DNA of 64,000 nt from Streptomyces cinnamoneus. Lineage in GTDB: Bacteria > Actinomycetota > Actinomycetes > Streptomycetales > Streptomycetaceae. A program made the translations under genes and the position numbers. The DNA is taken from contig NZ_PKFQ01000001.1 of the NCBI RefSeq assembly GCF_002939475.1, forward strand, positions 2,658,501 to 2,722,500, in the 5' to 3' direction. Below the pieces are notes generated by a model. That model had not been told where the DNA came from and searched no databases. It worked only from the letters and a program-made list of their open reading frames with translations. Shown piece by piece: positions 36,334 to 45,455 of the stretch. Positions within the stretch are counted from its first letter, which is position 1; every line of letters begins with the position of its first letter.

Positions 36334-36858
36334 GTGCCCGGACCGGCCAGGCTGCTTGCGCTCGGACAGGAGTTCGTGAAGTTCGGCGCGGTGGGCGGCC
36401 TGGGGATCTTCGTCAACCTGGGCGTCTTCAACATCTGCCGCGGCGCCACCGGGCTGCCCGTGGTGCGGTGCAGCGTGATCGCGACGGTCGTCGCCATCGC
36501 CTTCAACTACCTGGGCCTGCGCTACTTCACCTACCGGGACCGGGACAAGAGACACCGCAGCAGAGAGGTCGTGCTCTTCGCCGTCTTCAGCGTCGTGGGG
36601 CTCGTCATCGAGAACGGCGTGCTCTACGCCGCCACCTACGGCCTCGGCCTGGCCAGCCCGTTCCTGAGCAACCTGTTCAAGTTCGTGGGCATCGGCACGG
36701 CCACCCTGTTCCGCTTCTGGTCCTACCGCGCCTGGGTCTTCCGGGCGCTGCCCGGCCACGACCCCCGGCGGGGCGGCGGTCCCCGTCACGGCGACCCGTC
36801 GAACAACACGAGCAACCCCGCCGCGTACCAACCCGAGACCACCGCACCTCCACCGTAG
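36334..36858 (+). CDS. GtrA-family membrane protein, probable lipid-sugar flippase
   Basis: This 174-aa protein has four predicted TM helices: FGAVGGLGIFVNLGVF, VRCSVIATVVAIAFNYLGLRYF, EVVLFAVFSVVGLVIENGVLYAA and FKFVGIGTATLFRFWSYRAWVF. This is the GtrA pattern, including the N-Y-x-x-x-R-Y-F-T-Y motif. GtrA proteins are thought to move polyprenol-phosphate sugars across the membrane, so it fits the pathway next to it. I prefer GTG 36334, which has a strong AGGGGG SD 6 nt upstream, over ATG 36298, where GGGAG directly touches the start. The hydrophilic tail (residues about 147-174) overlaps the convergent gene. Confidence 0.85.
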   Translation: MPGPARLLALGQEFVKFGAVGGLGIFVNLGVFNICRGATGLPVVRCSVIATVVAIAFNYLGLRYFTYRDRDKRHRSREVVLFAVFSVVGLVIENGVLYAATYGLGLASPFLSNLFKFVGIGTATLFRFWSYRAWVFRALPGHDPRRGGGPRHGDPSNNTSNPAAYQPETTAPPP

Positions 36859-37940
36859 AGACAGATCCGCACCACCAGCGGAGCACGCGCGAGCGGCCGG
36901 GCCACCAACAGCAGCAGAACCGGCAGGAACGGCAGCATGAAGCGCGGTTTGGAGAACTGCGACCCGGGCGTCCCCATCATCAGCAGCCAGGCTCCGGCGA
37001 CCAGCACGACCAGCGGCCACGGCACGCTCCGGTCCAGCGCCAGGGCCAGCACCCCGACGGCCGTCAGCAGCACCAGCGCCACCACCGCGGCGTGCCGGAC
37101 GTCGTGGACCTCCCCGTCGCGGTAGAACAGCACGAGCCGCAGGAACCGCACCGTGCCGAGGCCGAAGTCGAACGACTGCCCCCACGCCCGCTCCGCCTCG
37201 AACCAGCCGTCCCAGCGGCCCACGCGGCTCCCCAGATAGAGCCAGCCCGCCAGCAGCCCCACGGGGGCCAGGAACAGCGCCGCCCAGGGCCGCCAGCCGC
37301 CCCCGCGCCGCAGCACCGCCCAGCCGGCCGTCACCATCACCGTCGCGATCAGCACCGTGGCCGTCGGCCGCACGGTGCCCGCCACCACGCACAGCGCCCC
37401 GGCCACCAGCCACCGGTCCGCGAGCAGCGCCACCATCGCCCACACCAGCACCGCGGTGAAGACCGCCTCCGAGTAGGGCACCCACAGCGCGAAGGCGTAC
37501 GGGGAGCAGGACCACAGCGCCACGCACGCGTACCCGGCGGCGGGACGGCCCCCGGCCGCCCGCACGAGCGTGTACACGCCCGCCGCGGCCACCGCCGCCG
37601 CGCACCAGGAGACGAGCACTCCGGCGTAGGCGAAGGGCAGCCCCGTGACCAGGTGCACGCCCCGGATGAGGGCGGGGACGAGCGGGAAGAAGGCCAGCCG
37701 GTTGTAGGCGGGCGTCCCGTCGTCGCGGTAGGGGAGGGAACGGGGATAGCCGCGCTCGGCGACGCGGAGGTAGTTGCCGCTGTCCCAGCGGTGGAGCAGC
37801 CACTGCCCACCGTGCCCGAGGTGGCGGTTGATCACCAGGAGGACGCCGAAGCCGATGAGGGCCAGCCCCAGGTGGAGGGCCACCGCGCGGAACGCCTCCC
37901 GGCGGGCCGGTGCGGCCACAAGCCGTGAAACGACTTTCAT
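36786..37940 (-). CDS. PIG-V-like mannosyltransferase (GT-C)
   Basis: This is a 384-aa polytopic membrane protein. The first outer loop has HRWDSGNYLRVAERGYP, the W-D-x-x-x-Y motif of the PIG-V (GT76) family of mannosyltransferases, followed by YNRLAFFPLVPALIRG. About nine further TM helices follow. It would use polyprenol-phosphate mannose made by the DPM-like enzyme nearby to mannosylate a lipid, protein or polymer outside. No clear SD precedes ATG 37940. Its 3' end overlaps the convergent GtrA-like gene by 73 bp, so full-length mRNAs would be antisense to each other. Confidence 0.83.
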   Translation of the reverse strand: MKVVSRLVAAPARREAFRAVALHLGLALIGFGVLLVINRHLGHGGQWLLHRWDSGNYLRVAERGYPRSLPYRDDGTPAYNRLAFFPLVPALIRGVHLVTGLPFAYAGVLVSWCAAAVAAAGVYTLVRAAGGRPAAGYACVALWSCSPYAFALWVPYSEAVFTAVLVWAMVALLADRWLVAGALCVVAGTVRPTATVLIATVMVTAGWAVLRRGGGWRPWAALFLAPVGLLAGWLYLGSRVGRWDGWFEAERAWGQSFDFGLGTVRFLRLVLFYRDGEVHDVRHAAVVALVLLTAVGVLALALDRSVPWPLVVLVAGAWLLMMGTPGSQFSKPRFMLPFLPVLLLLVARPLARAPLVVRICLYGGGAVVSGWYAAGLLVLFDGSP

Positions 37941-38033
37941 TCGTCACTCTTAGCACGCGGAGGGGGCGGCGCCGGGGGTTTTCCCCGGGGCCGCCCCCTG
38001 TGCGCTCACGACATGCGCCGTGCGCGCGGCGCG

Positions 38034-41000
38034 TCAGCTGTGCGTACGCAACAGCGTGCGCATCGTCCTCATCGCCACCGACAGGTTGGCGAGGTCGAAG
38101 GAGTCGGAGCCACGGATCTCGTCGAGCGTCGTGCGCGCCCGGGTGAGGATCGCGGCGTTCTTCTCCTCCCACTCCGCGAACCGCTGCTCCGGCGTCGAGG
38201 CGCCGTTGCCGACCGAGAGCACCTCGGCCGTCAGCGCCGCGTGGGCCGCGTAGAGGTCCTCGCGGATGGAGGCGCGGGCCATGGACTGCCAGCGGTCCGC
38301 GCGCGGCAGCTCGATGATCCGGTCCATCAGCTGGGTGATGTGCAGCCGGTCCCCGAGGTCGTAGTAGACCTCGGCGACGTCCAGCAGCTGCTTGCCGGTG
38401 CGGTCGGCGGTCGCCACGACGTCCAGCGCCGGGAAGACCGACGAGAAGCCCGCGACCTTGACCGCCAGCTCGGCGGGCACGCCCGCGGCGACCAGCTCGT
38501 CGTGGATGGACTGCCACCACTCCAGGTCCTCGCCGCGCAGCAGCTTGGGCAGCTCGGCCCAGACCGTCTCCACGCCGTCGCGGAAGAACTCGATGGTCTC
38601 CGCCAGCTGCAGCGGCTGCGGGCGGTTGTTGAGCAGCCAGCGCGTGCCGCGCTCGACGAGCCGGCGCGAGTGCAGCCGGATCCGGGTCTGCGCGTCCGCC
38701 GCCACCACGTTGTCGAGCGCCTCGACGGCGTCCCACACCTCGTTCAGGGCGAAGATCTCACGGGCCGCCGCCTGCGCCCGGACGATCTCCTCCAGCGAGG
38801 CGCCGGTCTCCTCCCGGAGGCGGTGCAGGAAGGTCGAACCGCCGGAGTTGACGGTGTCGTTGACCAGGACGGTCGTCACGATCTCGCGCCGCAGGGCGTG
38901 CTTGTCGATCTGCTCGCCGAACGACTGGCGCAGCGGCTGCGGGAAGTACGCGTACAGCAGTCGCTGGAGGTACGGGTCGTCGGGCAGCCCGGTGGTGAGC
39001 AGCTCCTCCGCCGCGGTGATCTTGATGTAGGCGAGGAGGACGGCCAGCTCGGGCTGGGTCAGCCCGCGGCCGGCGCTGAGCCGCTCACGGATCTGCCGGT
39101 CGCTGGGCAGGAACTCCAGGGCCCGGTCCAGGTGGCCCTCGCGGCTGAGGCGGCGCATGACCCGCTGGTGCGCGTGGAGCAGGCTGGGGGCCTGGGCCAC
39201 GGCGTTGGCCAGGGCGACGTTCTGCGCGTAGTTGTTGCGCAGCACCAGCTCGCCGACCTCGTCGGTCATCTCGGCCAGCAGCTTGTTGCGCTGCTTGACC
39301 GTCATGTCGCCGTCGGTGACCAGGCCGTTCAGCAGGACCTTGATGTTCACCTCGTGGTCGGAGGTGTCCACGCCGGCGCTGTTGTCGATGGCGTCGGTGT
39401 TCACCCGGCCGCCGGTGGACTCCGGCCCGCCGGACAGGGCGAACTCGATGCGGCCGAGCTGGGTCAGACCCAGGTTGCCGCCCTCGCCGACGACCTTGAC
39501 CCGCAGGTCACCGCCGTCGACGCGGATCGCGTCGTTCGCCTTGTCGCCCACGTCGCCGTGGGACTCGGTGGACGCCTTGACGTACGTGCCGATGCCGCCG
39601 TTCCACAGCAGGTCGACCGGGGAGCTGAGGATGGCCTTCATCAGCTCGGCCGGCGTCATCTTGGTGACGCCCGGCTCGATACCAAGGGCGGCGCGCACCT
39701 GCGCGTTGATCGGGATCGACTTGGCGGTGCGGGGGTGGACGCCGCCGCCCGGGGAGAGCAGCGCCGTGTCGTAGTCGGCCCAGGACGAGCGGGGCAGCTC
39801 GAACAGACGGCGGCGCTCGGCGTAGGAGACGGCCGCGTCCGGCGTCGGGTCGAGGAAGATGTGCCGGTGGTCGAAGGCGGCCACGAGGCGGATGTGCTCG
39901 GAGAGCAGCATGCCGTTGCCGAACACGTCACCGGACATGTCGCCGACGCCGACGACCGTGAAGTCCTGGGTCTGGGTGTTGTGGCCCAGCTCCTGGAAGT
40001 GGCGCTTGACCGACTCCCAGGCGCCGCGGGCGGTGATGCCCATGCCCTTGTGGTCGTAGCCCGCGGAGCCGCCGGAGGCGAAGGCGTCGCCGAGCCAGAA
40101 GCCGTAGGACTCCGCCACCTCGTTGGCGATGTCGGAGAAGGTCGCGGTGCCCTTGTCCGCGGCGACGACCAGGTAGGTGTCGTCACCGTCGTGGCGCACG
40201 ACGTCCTTCGGCGGCACGACCTCGCCGCCGACCATGTTGTCGGTGATGTCGAGGAGACCGGAGATGAACGTGCGGTACGAGGCGATGCCCTCGGCCAGCC
40301 ACGCGTCACGGTCCACGGACGGGTCCGGCAGGCGCTTGCCGACGAAGCCGCCCTTGGCGCCGACCGGGACGATCACGGTGTTCTTCACCATCTGCGCCTT
40401 GACCAGGCCGAGGACCTCCGTGCGGAAGTCCTCACGGCGGTCGGACCAGCGCAGGCCGCCTCGGGCGACCTTGCCGAAGCGCAGGTGCACGCCCTCGACG
40501 CGCGGCGAGTAGACCCAGATCTCGAAGGCCGGGCGCGGGGCCGGCAGGTCGGGGATGGCCTGCGGGTCCAGCTTGAGGGACAGGTAGCCGTGCGGCGCGC
40601 CCTGCGCGTCCCGCTGGAAGTGGTTGGTCCGCAGCGTGGCCTTGATGACGGTGAGGAACGAGCGCAGGATGCGGTCCTCGTCCAGGCTCGCCACCTGGTC
40701 CAGGGCGCCGTCCAGCTCCTCCAGCAGCCCGTCGGTCAGCTCGGTGCCGGCGCGCTGGAGCGACGGGGACATCCGGGCCTCGAAGAGGTTCACCAGCAGC
40801 CGGGTGATGTGGACGTTGTTGCGGAGGGTGTCCTCCATGTACGCCTGGCTGAACGTCGAACCGGCCTGCCGCAGGTACTTGGCGTAGGCCCGCAGCACCA
40901 TCGCCTGGCGCCAGTCGAGACCGGCCCGCAGCACGAGGCAGTTGAAGTTGTCGTTCTCGGCGTCGCCCGTCCAGACGGCCGCGAAGGCGTCCTGGAAGCG

Positions 41001-43040
41001 GCCGCGGGCGTCGTCGCCCTCGACGTGCTCGGGCAGGCGCAGACCGAAGTCGTAGATCCACGCGGTGGTCCGGTCCGAGCAGCGCAGCTCGTAGGGACGC
41101 TCGTCGACGACCTCCACGCCCAGGCGCTGGAGGACCGGCAGCACGGCGGAGAGGGAGACCGGCTCACCCGTGCGGTAGATCTTGAAGCGGCGCTCGCCGG
41201 GGCCGGCGCCGACGGGCTCGTAGAGGCTCAGCTCGAAGTCGTGGCCACCGCCGACGCTGGTCAGCCGCTCCAGGTGCGCGAGGTCGGAGACGGCGCTGCG
41301 CGGGCTGTGGTCGGCCTTGTAGCCCTCGGGGAAGGCGTGGCTGTAGCGGCGCAGCAGCTCGGCGGAGCGCTCCTCGCCGACCTCGGCGGTCAGCGTCTCG
41401 GCGAAGCCGTCGGCCCAGGAGCGGGCGGCCTCGACCAGACGGGCCTCGATGCGCTCGACGTCGGCGTCGGTGAGGTCGGGCAGGGAGGCACCGGGCTCGA
41501 CGCGGACGACGAAGTGCAGCCGGGAGAGAACCGACTCGGTGTTCCAGGCGGTGAAGTCGACGCTGGTGCCGCCCAGCTCCTCCTTGAGGATGTCGATCAG
41601 ACGCAGCCGGACGGCCGTGGTGTAGCGGTCGCGCGGCAGGTAGACCAGGGCGGAGTAGTAGCGCCCGTACTCGTCGCGGCGCAGGTACAGCCGCAGACGG
41701 CGGCGCTCCTGGAGGTAGAGCACGCTGGTGGCGATGGCGCGCAGCTGGTCCGTCGGCGTCTGGAACAGCTCGTCGCGCGGGTAGGTCTCCAGGATCTGGA
41801 GCAGGTCGCGGCCGTCGTGGCTGTCGGGACGGAAGCCGGCGTCGTCCAGGACCTGGGCGACCTTGCGGCGGATGACGGGCACCCGGCGGACGGACTCGGT
41901 GTAGGCGGCCGAGGAGAACAGGCCGAGGAAGCGCCGCTCACCGATCACGTTGCCGGCGGCGTCGAACTTCTTGACCCCGATGTAGTCGAGGTAGGAGGGG
42001 CGGTGCACGGTGGCACGGCTGTTGGCCTTGGTGAGGACGAGCAGCTTGTGCTCGCGGGCCTTGGCACGGGCGTCCGCGGGGAGCCGGCTGAAGGACGGCG
42101 ACGAGGGACGGGCCAGCGGCGCGTGGTGGCCGTCGTGGTGCCCGTCCGCGGTGTGCGTGGGGTCCGAGCGCAGGATGCCGAGGCCGGTGCCGGGGACGGC
42201 GGTGAGCACGTCCTCCTCACCGGCGTCGGTGGCGGCCTTCGTCAGGTCGTACTCGCGGTAGCCCAGGAAGGTGAAGTGGTCGGAGGCGAGCCAGCGCAGC
42301 AGCTCACGGGCCTCGTCCAGCTCGGTGCCGGGGATGTCGTCGGTGGGCTCGTCGGCCAGGCCGTCGGCGACGCGCAGCGCGGTGTCGCGCATCTTGCCCC
42401 AGTCCTCGACGGTCTCGCGGACGTCGGACAGGACGCGCACGAGGTCGGCGGCGATCTGCTTGAGGTCGTCGCGGTCGGTCTCGCGGTCGATCTCGACGTG
42501 GATCCAGGACTCGACGAGCGCGTCGTGCGGCAGCTCGGCGTCCTTGCCGCTGCCGTGGGCGTCGCAGGCGGGGCCGTGCACCTCCAGCAGACGGCCCGTG
42601 ACGTCACGGCGGACGACCACCTGCGGGTGGATGACGACGTGGATGCCGCGGTTCTGCCGGGAGAGCTCGTTGGTGACCGAGTCGACCAGGAAGGGCATGT
42701 CGTCGGTGACGACCTCGACGACGGAGTGGCTGGAGGTCCAGCCGTTCTCCTCGACGGTCGGAGTGTGCACCCGGACGTTCGCCGTGCCCTGCGGCCGCTT
42801 CTCGGCGAGGCGGTAGTGGGAGATCGCCGCGCCGTAGATGTCGACCGGATCGCGGCCGGTGAGGTCCTCGGGGGCGGTGTGCAGGTAGTAACGCTGGAGG
42901 TAGGCGGTCAGGGTCGCCCGGTCGAACCCGCCCTCGCCCTTCCCGCCGACCGGTTGCTGTCCCCCGGCCGGGACGTTCTCAGCGACGCGGGCCGCCCTCT
43001 CGAGCAGCTCGGCCTTGGCTTCGTCCAGCTTGGTCTGCAT
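38034..43040 (-). CDS. NAD-dependent glutamate dehydrogenase, large (180-kDa) type
   Basis: This 1668-aa enzyme deaminates glutamate to 2-oxoglutarate with NAD and mainly serves amino-acid catabolism. The size and sequence match the GDH180 class first described in Streptomyces. N-terminal ACT-like regulatory regions come first (HSVVEVVTDDMPFLVDSVTNELSRQ), then the catalytic domain with KVARGGLRWSDRREDFRTEVLGLVKAQ, VPVGAKGGFVGK and VVGVGDMSGDVFGNGM, and a long helical C-terminus. I use ATG 43040 (QTKLDEAKAELLERAARVAEN), where the conserved sequence begins; AGAGGA lies very close to it, so an upstream ATG (43076 or 43091) is possible. It is monocistronic. Confidence 0.95.
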   Translation of the reverse strand: MQTKLDEAKAELLERAARVAENVPAGGQQPVGGKGEGGFDRATLTAYLQRYYLHTAPEDLTGRDPVDIYGAAISHYRLAEKRPQGTANVRVHTPTVEENGWTSSHSVVEVVTDDMPFLVDSVTNELSRQNRGIHVVIHPQVVVRRDVTGRLLEVHGPACDAHGSGKDAELPHDALVESWIHVEIDRETDRDDLKQIAADLVRVLSDVRETVEDWGKMRDTALRVADGLADEPTDDIPGTELDEARELLRWLASDHFTFLGYREYDLTKAATDAGEEDVLTAVPGTGLGILRSDPTHTADGHHDGHHAPLARPSSPSFSRLPADARAKAREHKLLVLTKANSRATVHRPSYLDYIGVKKFDAAGNVIGERRFLGLFSSAAYTESVRRVPVIRRKVAQVLDDAGFRPDSHDGRDLLQILETYPRDELFQTPTDQLRAIATSVLYLQERRRLRLYLRRDEYGRYYSALVYLPRDRYTTAVRLRLIDILKEELGGTSVDFTAWNTESVLSRLHFVVRVEPGASLPDLTDADVERIEARLVEAARSWADGFAETLTAEVGEERSAELLRRYSHAFPEGYKADHSPRSAVSDLAHLERLTSVGGGHDFELSLYEPVGAGPGERRFKIYRTGEPVSLSAVLPVLQRLGVEVVDERPYELRCSDRTTAWIYDFGLRLPEHVEGDDARGRFQDAFAAVWTGDAENDNFNCLVLRAGLDWRQAMVLRAYAKYLRQAGSTFSQAYMEDTLRNNVHITRLLVNLFEARMSPSLQRAGTELTDGLLEELDGALDQVASLDEDRILRSFLTVIKATLRTNHFQRDAQGAPHGYLSLKLDPQAIPDLPAPRPAFEIWVYSPRVEGVHLRFGKVARGGLRWSDRREDFRTEVLGLVKAQMVKNTVIVPVGAKGGFVGKRLPDPSVDRDAWLAEGIASYRTFISGLLDITDNMVGGEVVPPKDVVRHDGDDTYLVVAADKGTATFSDIANEVAESYGFWLGDAFASGGSAGYDHKGMGITARGAWESVKRHFQELGHNTQTQDFTVVGVGDMSGDVFGNGMLLSEHIRLVAAFDHRHIFLDPTPDAAVSYAERRRLFELPRSSWADYDTALLSPGGGVHPRTAKSIPINAQVRAALGIEPGVTKMTPAELMKAILSSPVDLLWNGGIGTYVKASTESHGDVGDKANDAIRVDGGDLRVKVVGEGGNLGLTQLGRIEFALSGGPESTGGRVNTDAIDNSAGVDTSDHEVNIKVLLNGLVTDGDMTVKQRNKLLAEMTDEVGELVLRNNYAQNVALANAVAQAPSLLHAHQRVMRRLSREGHLDRALEFLPSDRQIRERLSAGRGLTQPELAVLLAYIKITAAEELLTTGLPDDPYLQRLLYAYFPQPLRQSFGEQIDKHALRREIVTTVLVNDTVNSGGSTFLHRLREETGASLEEIVRAQAAAREIFALNEVWDAVEALDNVVAADAQTRIRLHSRRLVERGTRWLLNNRPQPLQLAETIEFFRDGVETVWAELPKLLRGEDLEWWQSIHDELVAAGVPAELAVKVAGFSSVFPALDVVATADRTGKQLLDVAEVYYDLGDRLHITQLMDRIIELPRADRWQSMARASIREDLYAAHAALTAEVLSVGNGASTPEQRFAEWEEKNAAILTRARTTLDEIRGSDSFDLANLSVAMRTMRTLLRTHS

Positions 43041-43378
43041 GTCCTCTGGCTCCTGTCGCGCGCCGTTGCGTGACATAGATGGTGATGGCATCACGCCGCG
43101 ACGCGGGTTCTCCGGTCGTCTTCGACGGTATGCCGGGATGAGAGGTGGCCGGGCCGTTCTCGGTGAAGTCAGCGGGAAGTGCCCGGTTCCGCGGACCAGC
43201 GGCGACCCGGGCGCGGTGACGGCCCGGGAGCAGGACAGAGGCGTCGTCGCCACTGCTGGATATCGCGCTGATCACCTGGTAAGGCTATCGCTCTTCCCCC
43301 GGGGAAACGCACCGGCCGATTGTGTACAAAACCAGGGGCTGAACTTGGCCGCTCCGGACAGACGAGGCGACAAACGCC
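43041..43378. other. Upstream region of the glutamate dehydrogenase gene
   Basis: About 340 bp with no credible gene. It must hold the dehydrogenase promoter and the end of the HAD transcript. A short palindrome TTCCCCCGGGGAA (about 43293-43306) and a TAGCCT box on the minus strand (near 43285) are visible; neither is assigned with confidence. Confidence 0.4.
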
Positions 43379-44041
43379 TCAGTTCGCCAGCCGGGCCGCT
43401 TCCGTCACGGCCTCCGCGAGCGTGTCGACGACGGGCACGCCCGCCCCCTCCAGACTGGCCCGGCTGTGTGATCCCCCGGTGTACAGCACGGCGTGGGCGC
43501 CCACGTGGGCCGCCGCGACGGCGTCGTCCAGCGCGTCGCCGATGACGACGGTGCGCCGCGCCGCCACACCCTCCAGACCGGATATGTGGCGGCGCATGTG
43601 CTCCGCCTTGCTGCCGCCCGAGGGACCCGTGCGGCCGTCCACCCGGACGAACCTCCGCTCGATGCCGAAGCCCCGCACCAGGGGCAGCAGGTCCTCGTGT
43701 CCGTACATCGACAGGATCGACTGGGTGCCGCCCGTCTCCTGCCAGCCCTCCAACAGCGACTCCACGCCCTCCGCGAGGCCGCAGCGCAGGTGGTGGTCCA
43801 GATAGTGTCGGTGGAAGATCACGTCCATGTGGTCCCACTCGGCCCGGGTGGGGAGGCGGCCCATCAGCCGTTCGTAGAAGCGCGGGATGGGCACGCAGTA
43901 CAGCTCGCGGTAGCGCGCCAGGGTGATGGGCTCCAGGCCGATCTCGGCGAAGGCCGCGTTCGTGGCGGACATGACCGCGTCGATGTCGTGGAACAGGGTC
44001 CCGTTCCAATCCCAAACGATGTGCGGTGCCTGCTCACCCAT
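43379..44041 (-). CDS. HAD-family hydrolase, phosphoglycolate-phosphatase-like
   Basis: This 220-aa soluble phosphatase has motif I DWNGTLFHD (nucleophile Asp and acid Asp replaced by Asn-Gly, hence D-W-N-G-T), cap domain, motif III Lys in GSKAEHM and motif IV IGDALDDAVAAA. The DWNGT variant has Asn where most HAD phosphatases have Asp at +2, which may reduce or change general acid catalysis. The start ATG 44041 has GGGGA 8 nt upstream; ATG 44050 and 44056 are in frame. The substrate is unknown. It lies upstream of the glutamate dehydrogenase gene on the same strand but 338 bp away. Confidence 0.88.
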   Translation of the reverse strand: MGEQAPHIVWDWNGTLFHDIDAVMSATNAAFAEIGLEPITLARYRELYCVPIPRFYERLMGRLPTRAEWDHMDVIFHRHYLDHHLRCGLAEGVESLLEGWQETGGTQSILSMYGHEDLLPLVRGFGIERRFVRVDGRTGPSGGSKAEHMRRHISGLEGVAARRTVVIGDALDDAVAAAHVGAHAVLYTGGSHSRASLEGAGVPVVDTLAEAVTEAARLAN

Positions 44042-44093
44042 GCTGTTCATCCCCATGCGAAGACCGTACCGGCAGGGTCCGACAACGCCGTCC

Positions 44094-44597
44094 CTAGACG
44101 AGGTTGGGGATCTCCTGGACGCCGAACCACATCAGCTCGTGGTCCTCGGCCCCGTCGACGGTGAACTGGGCGTCGTCGTCCCCCTGGTCCGCCGCGCCCA
44201 GGGCGGCCGCCGCGGCCGCCACGTCCTCCTCGGCGTCGTCGGAGTCGACGTGCACCGAGGCGGCCTTCTTCAGCGGCACCGGGTCCGCGAGCCGCACCTC
44301 GCCGAGCGCGGACTGGTCCAGCGCCCGGTCGGGGTCGGCTGCCACCAGCCGGTCCGGCACGTCCACGGCGACGACCACGCGCCGCCGCGCGGCGGCGGGG
44401 TCGCCGGCGAGCATGCGCAGCGAGCCCTGGGCGGCGCGGCTCAGGGCCGCGTACTCCAGCTCCTCGATGTCGTCCGAGACGTACCACTCACGCAGGGCGG
44501 GGGTGACCGCGTAGGCGTCCAGCGGGGCCGGGCCCAGCTCGCCCGCCTCGTACGCCTCGGCGAGACCGGGGAGGGTCAGGGGGACGTAGACGCGCAT
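44094..44597 (-). CDS. Conserved actinobacterial protein of unknown function, 167 aa
   Basis: I do not assign a function. The protein starts RVYVPLTLPGLAEAYEAGELG, an N-terminus I associate with a conserved Streptomyces family near secA and the HAD gene. It has no signal or TM segment. A middle part (VVVAVDVPD) and an acidic C-terminus (DSDDAEEDVAAAAAALGAADQGDDD) are notable, with the final HELMWFGVQEIPNLV resembling a conserved edge motif. ATG 44597 has AGGAAA about 10 nt upstream. It precedes the HAD gene by about 50 bp and may share its transcript. Confidence 0.75.
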   Translation of the reverse strand: MRVYVPLTLPGLAEAYEAGELGPAPLDAYAVTPALREWYVSDDIEELEYAALSRAAQGSLRMLAGDPAAARRRVVVAVDVPDRLVAADPDRALDQSALGEVRLADPVPLKKAASVHVDSDDAEEDVAAAAAALGAADQGDDDAQFTVDGAEDHELMWFGVQEIPNLV

Positions 44598-44924
44598 GAC
44601 CGCCGCTTTCCTGGTTTCCGGGGGGCTTACGGATGGTGCTGCCAGCATACGGGCGCGGGTCCCCCTTCGAAGTGCCGGTGGCGCCTTCGAAGCGCCGGTG
44701 GCACCGCGGCGGGCCGCCCCGCGCCGGCCGTGCCCGCCGGTGGCGCCCGGCTTCCGGGCCCCGGGTCCCCCTGATAGGTGAAGGCCCCCGGGCCGCCCGC
44801 CCCCGCCCCGGCGTCCTTGCCGCTCCGGGAAGGGCGCCGGTAGAAGATCACCAGCCGAAGCTACCGCTCGGTATTCCACAGCCGGGACCCGAGGGCCGGG
44901 CCCGGCGGCACGGGGGGCGATCTC
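44598..44924. other. Divergent intergenic region with a tandem repeat
   Basis: About 330 bp between the 167-aa protein and the Rv3235-like gene. It holds a two-copy 20-bp direct repeat (44664-44703) and GC-rich sequence; promoters for both genes are expected but not assigned. No ORF looks real. Confidence 0.5.
44664..44703. repeat. Two-copy 20-bp tandem repeat
   Basis: Units at 44664-44683 and 44684-44703 (CCTTCGAAGTGCCGGTGGCG type) differ at two positions. They lie about 70 bp upstream of the 167-aa protein gene and each contains TTCGAA, so they could be paired regulator sites. Confidence 0.6.
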
Positions 44925-45371
44925 ATGTACAGGACCCATCAGCCAGCCGCTCACGCGCCCAGGAGCCGGGGCGCCGGCGCCGCTCCGCCCCGCCGCGGCG
45001 ACCCGCGGCGGCCGGCCGCCCACCGGCGCGAGCGCGAGCTCCGGCGGCCGCACTACTGGTTCGCCGAGCGGCTGCTGCTCACGCTCAGCGGGCAGCGGCC
45101 GGTGCACTGGATGCTCGGCCACACCCTCCCGGCCGCCTACGACCAGCTCGCCGAGCTCGCGCCGCGGCTGCCGCTGCGCCCCGCCCCGCCGGGCCGCAGC
45201 GCTCCCGTCCTGCGCGGGTGCGGCCACTTCCAGCCCCGGCCCGGAGTGATCGAGGCCTTCGCGCGGATCGCCTCGGGCGACCGGCTCCAGGCGCTGGCCT
45301 TCCGCCTGGAGCACGGCCCGGACCGGCGGTGGCGGTGCGCCGCCGTGGAGCTGGCCGGAGCCCGCGGCTGA
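44925..45371 (+). CDS. Rv3235-family protein
   Basis: This is a 148-aa protein of the family named after M. tuberculosis Rv3235, typically found beside secA, as here (convergent). The N-terminal 40 residues are Arg/Pro/Ala-rich and disordered. The conserved part is WFAERLLLTLSGQRPVHWMLGHTLPAAYDQLAEL and the C-terminal beta hairpin RGCGHFQPRPGVIEAFARI, LQALAFRLEHGPDRRWRCAAVEL. The C-x-H plus arginine-rich strand suggests binding to nucleic acid or to a SecA surface, but no function is known. A GGGGGG SD precedes the ATG. Confidence 0.85.
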   Translation: MYRTHQPAAHAPRSRGAGAAPPRRGDPRRPAAHRRERELRRPHYWFAERLLLTLSGQRPVHWMLGHTLPAAYDQLAELAPRLPLRPAPPGRSAPVLRGCGHFQPRPGVIEAFARIASGDRLQALAFRLEHGPDRRWRCAAVELAGARG

Positions 45372-45385
45372 ACGGCCCGGAGCAC

Positions 45386-45427
45386 GACGAGGGGGCGGAA
45401 CGCGTTCCCGCGCCCCGCCCCCTCGTC
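45386..45427. terminator. Convergent terminator between the Rv3235-like gene and secA
   Basis: A 13-bp perfect stem (GACGAGGGGGCGG, 45386-45398, with 45415-45427) and a 16-nt loop lie between the two stops. It can serve both strands. Confidence 0.75.
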
Positions 45428-45455
45428 AGGCCCGAGACGGGCCGTGGGTCCGGTG

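Noticed and set aside
38013..43073. A 1686-aa open frame on the plus strand
   Set aside because: It is antisense to the NAD-glutamate dehydrogenase gene, composed of Val/Asp/Gly-rich mirror sequence from GC bias, with no domain or ribosome-binding site.
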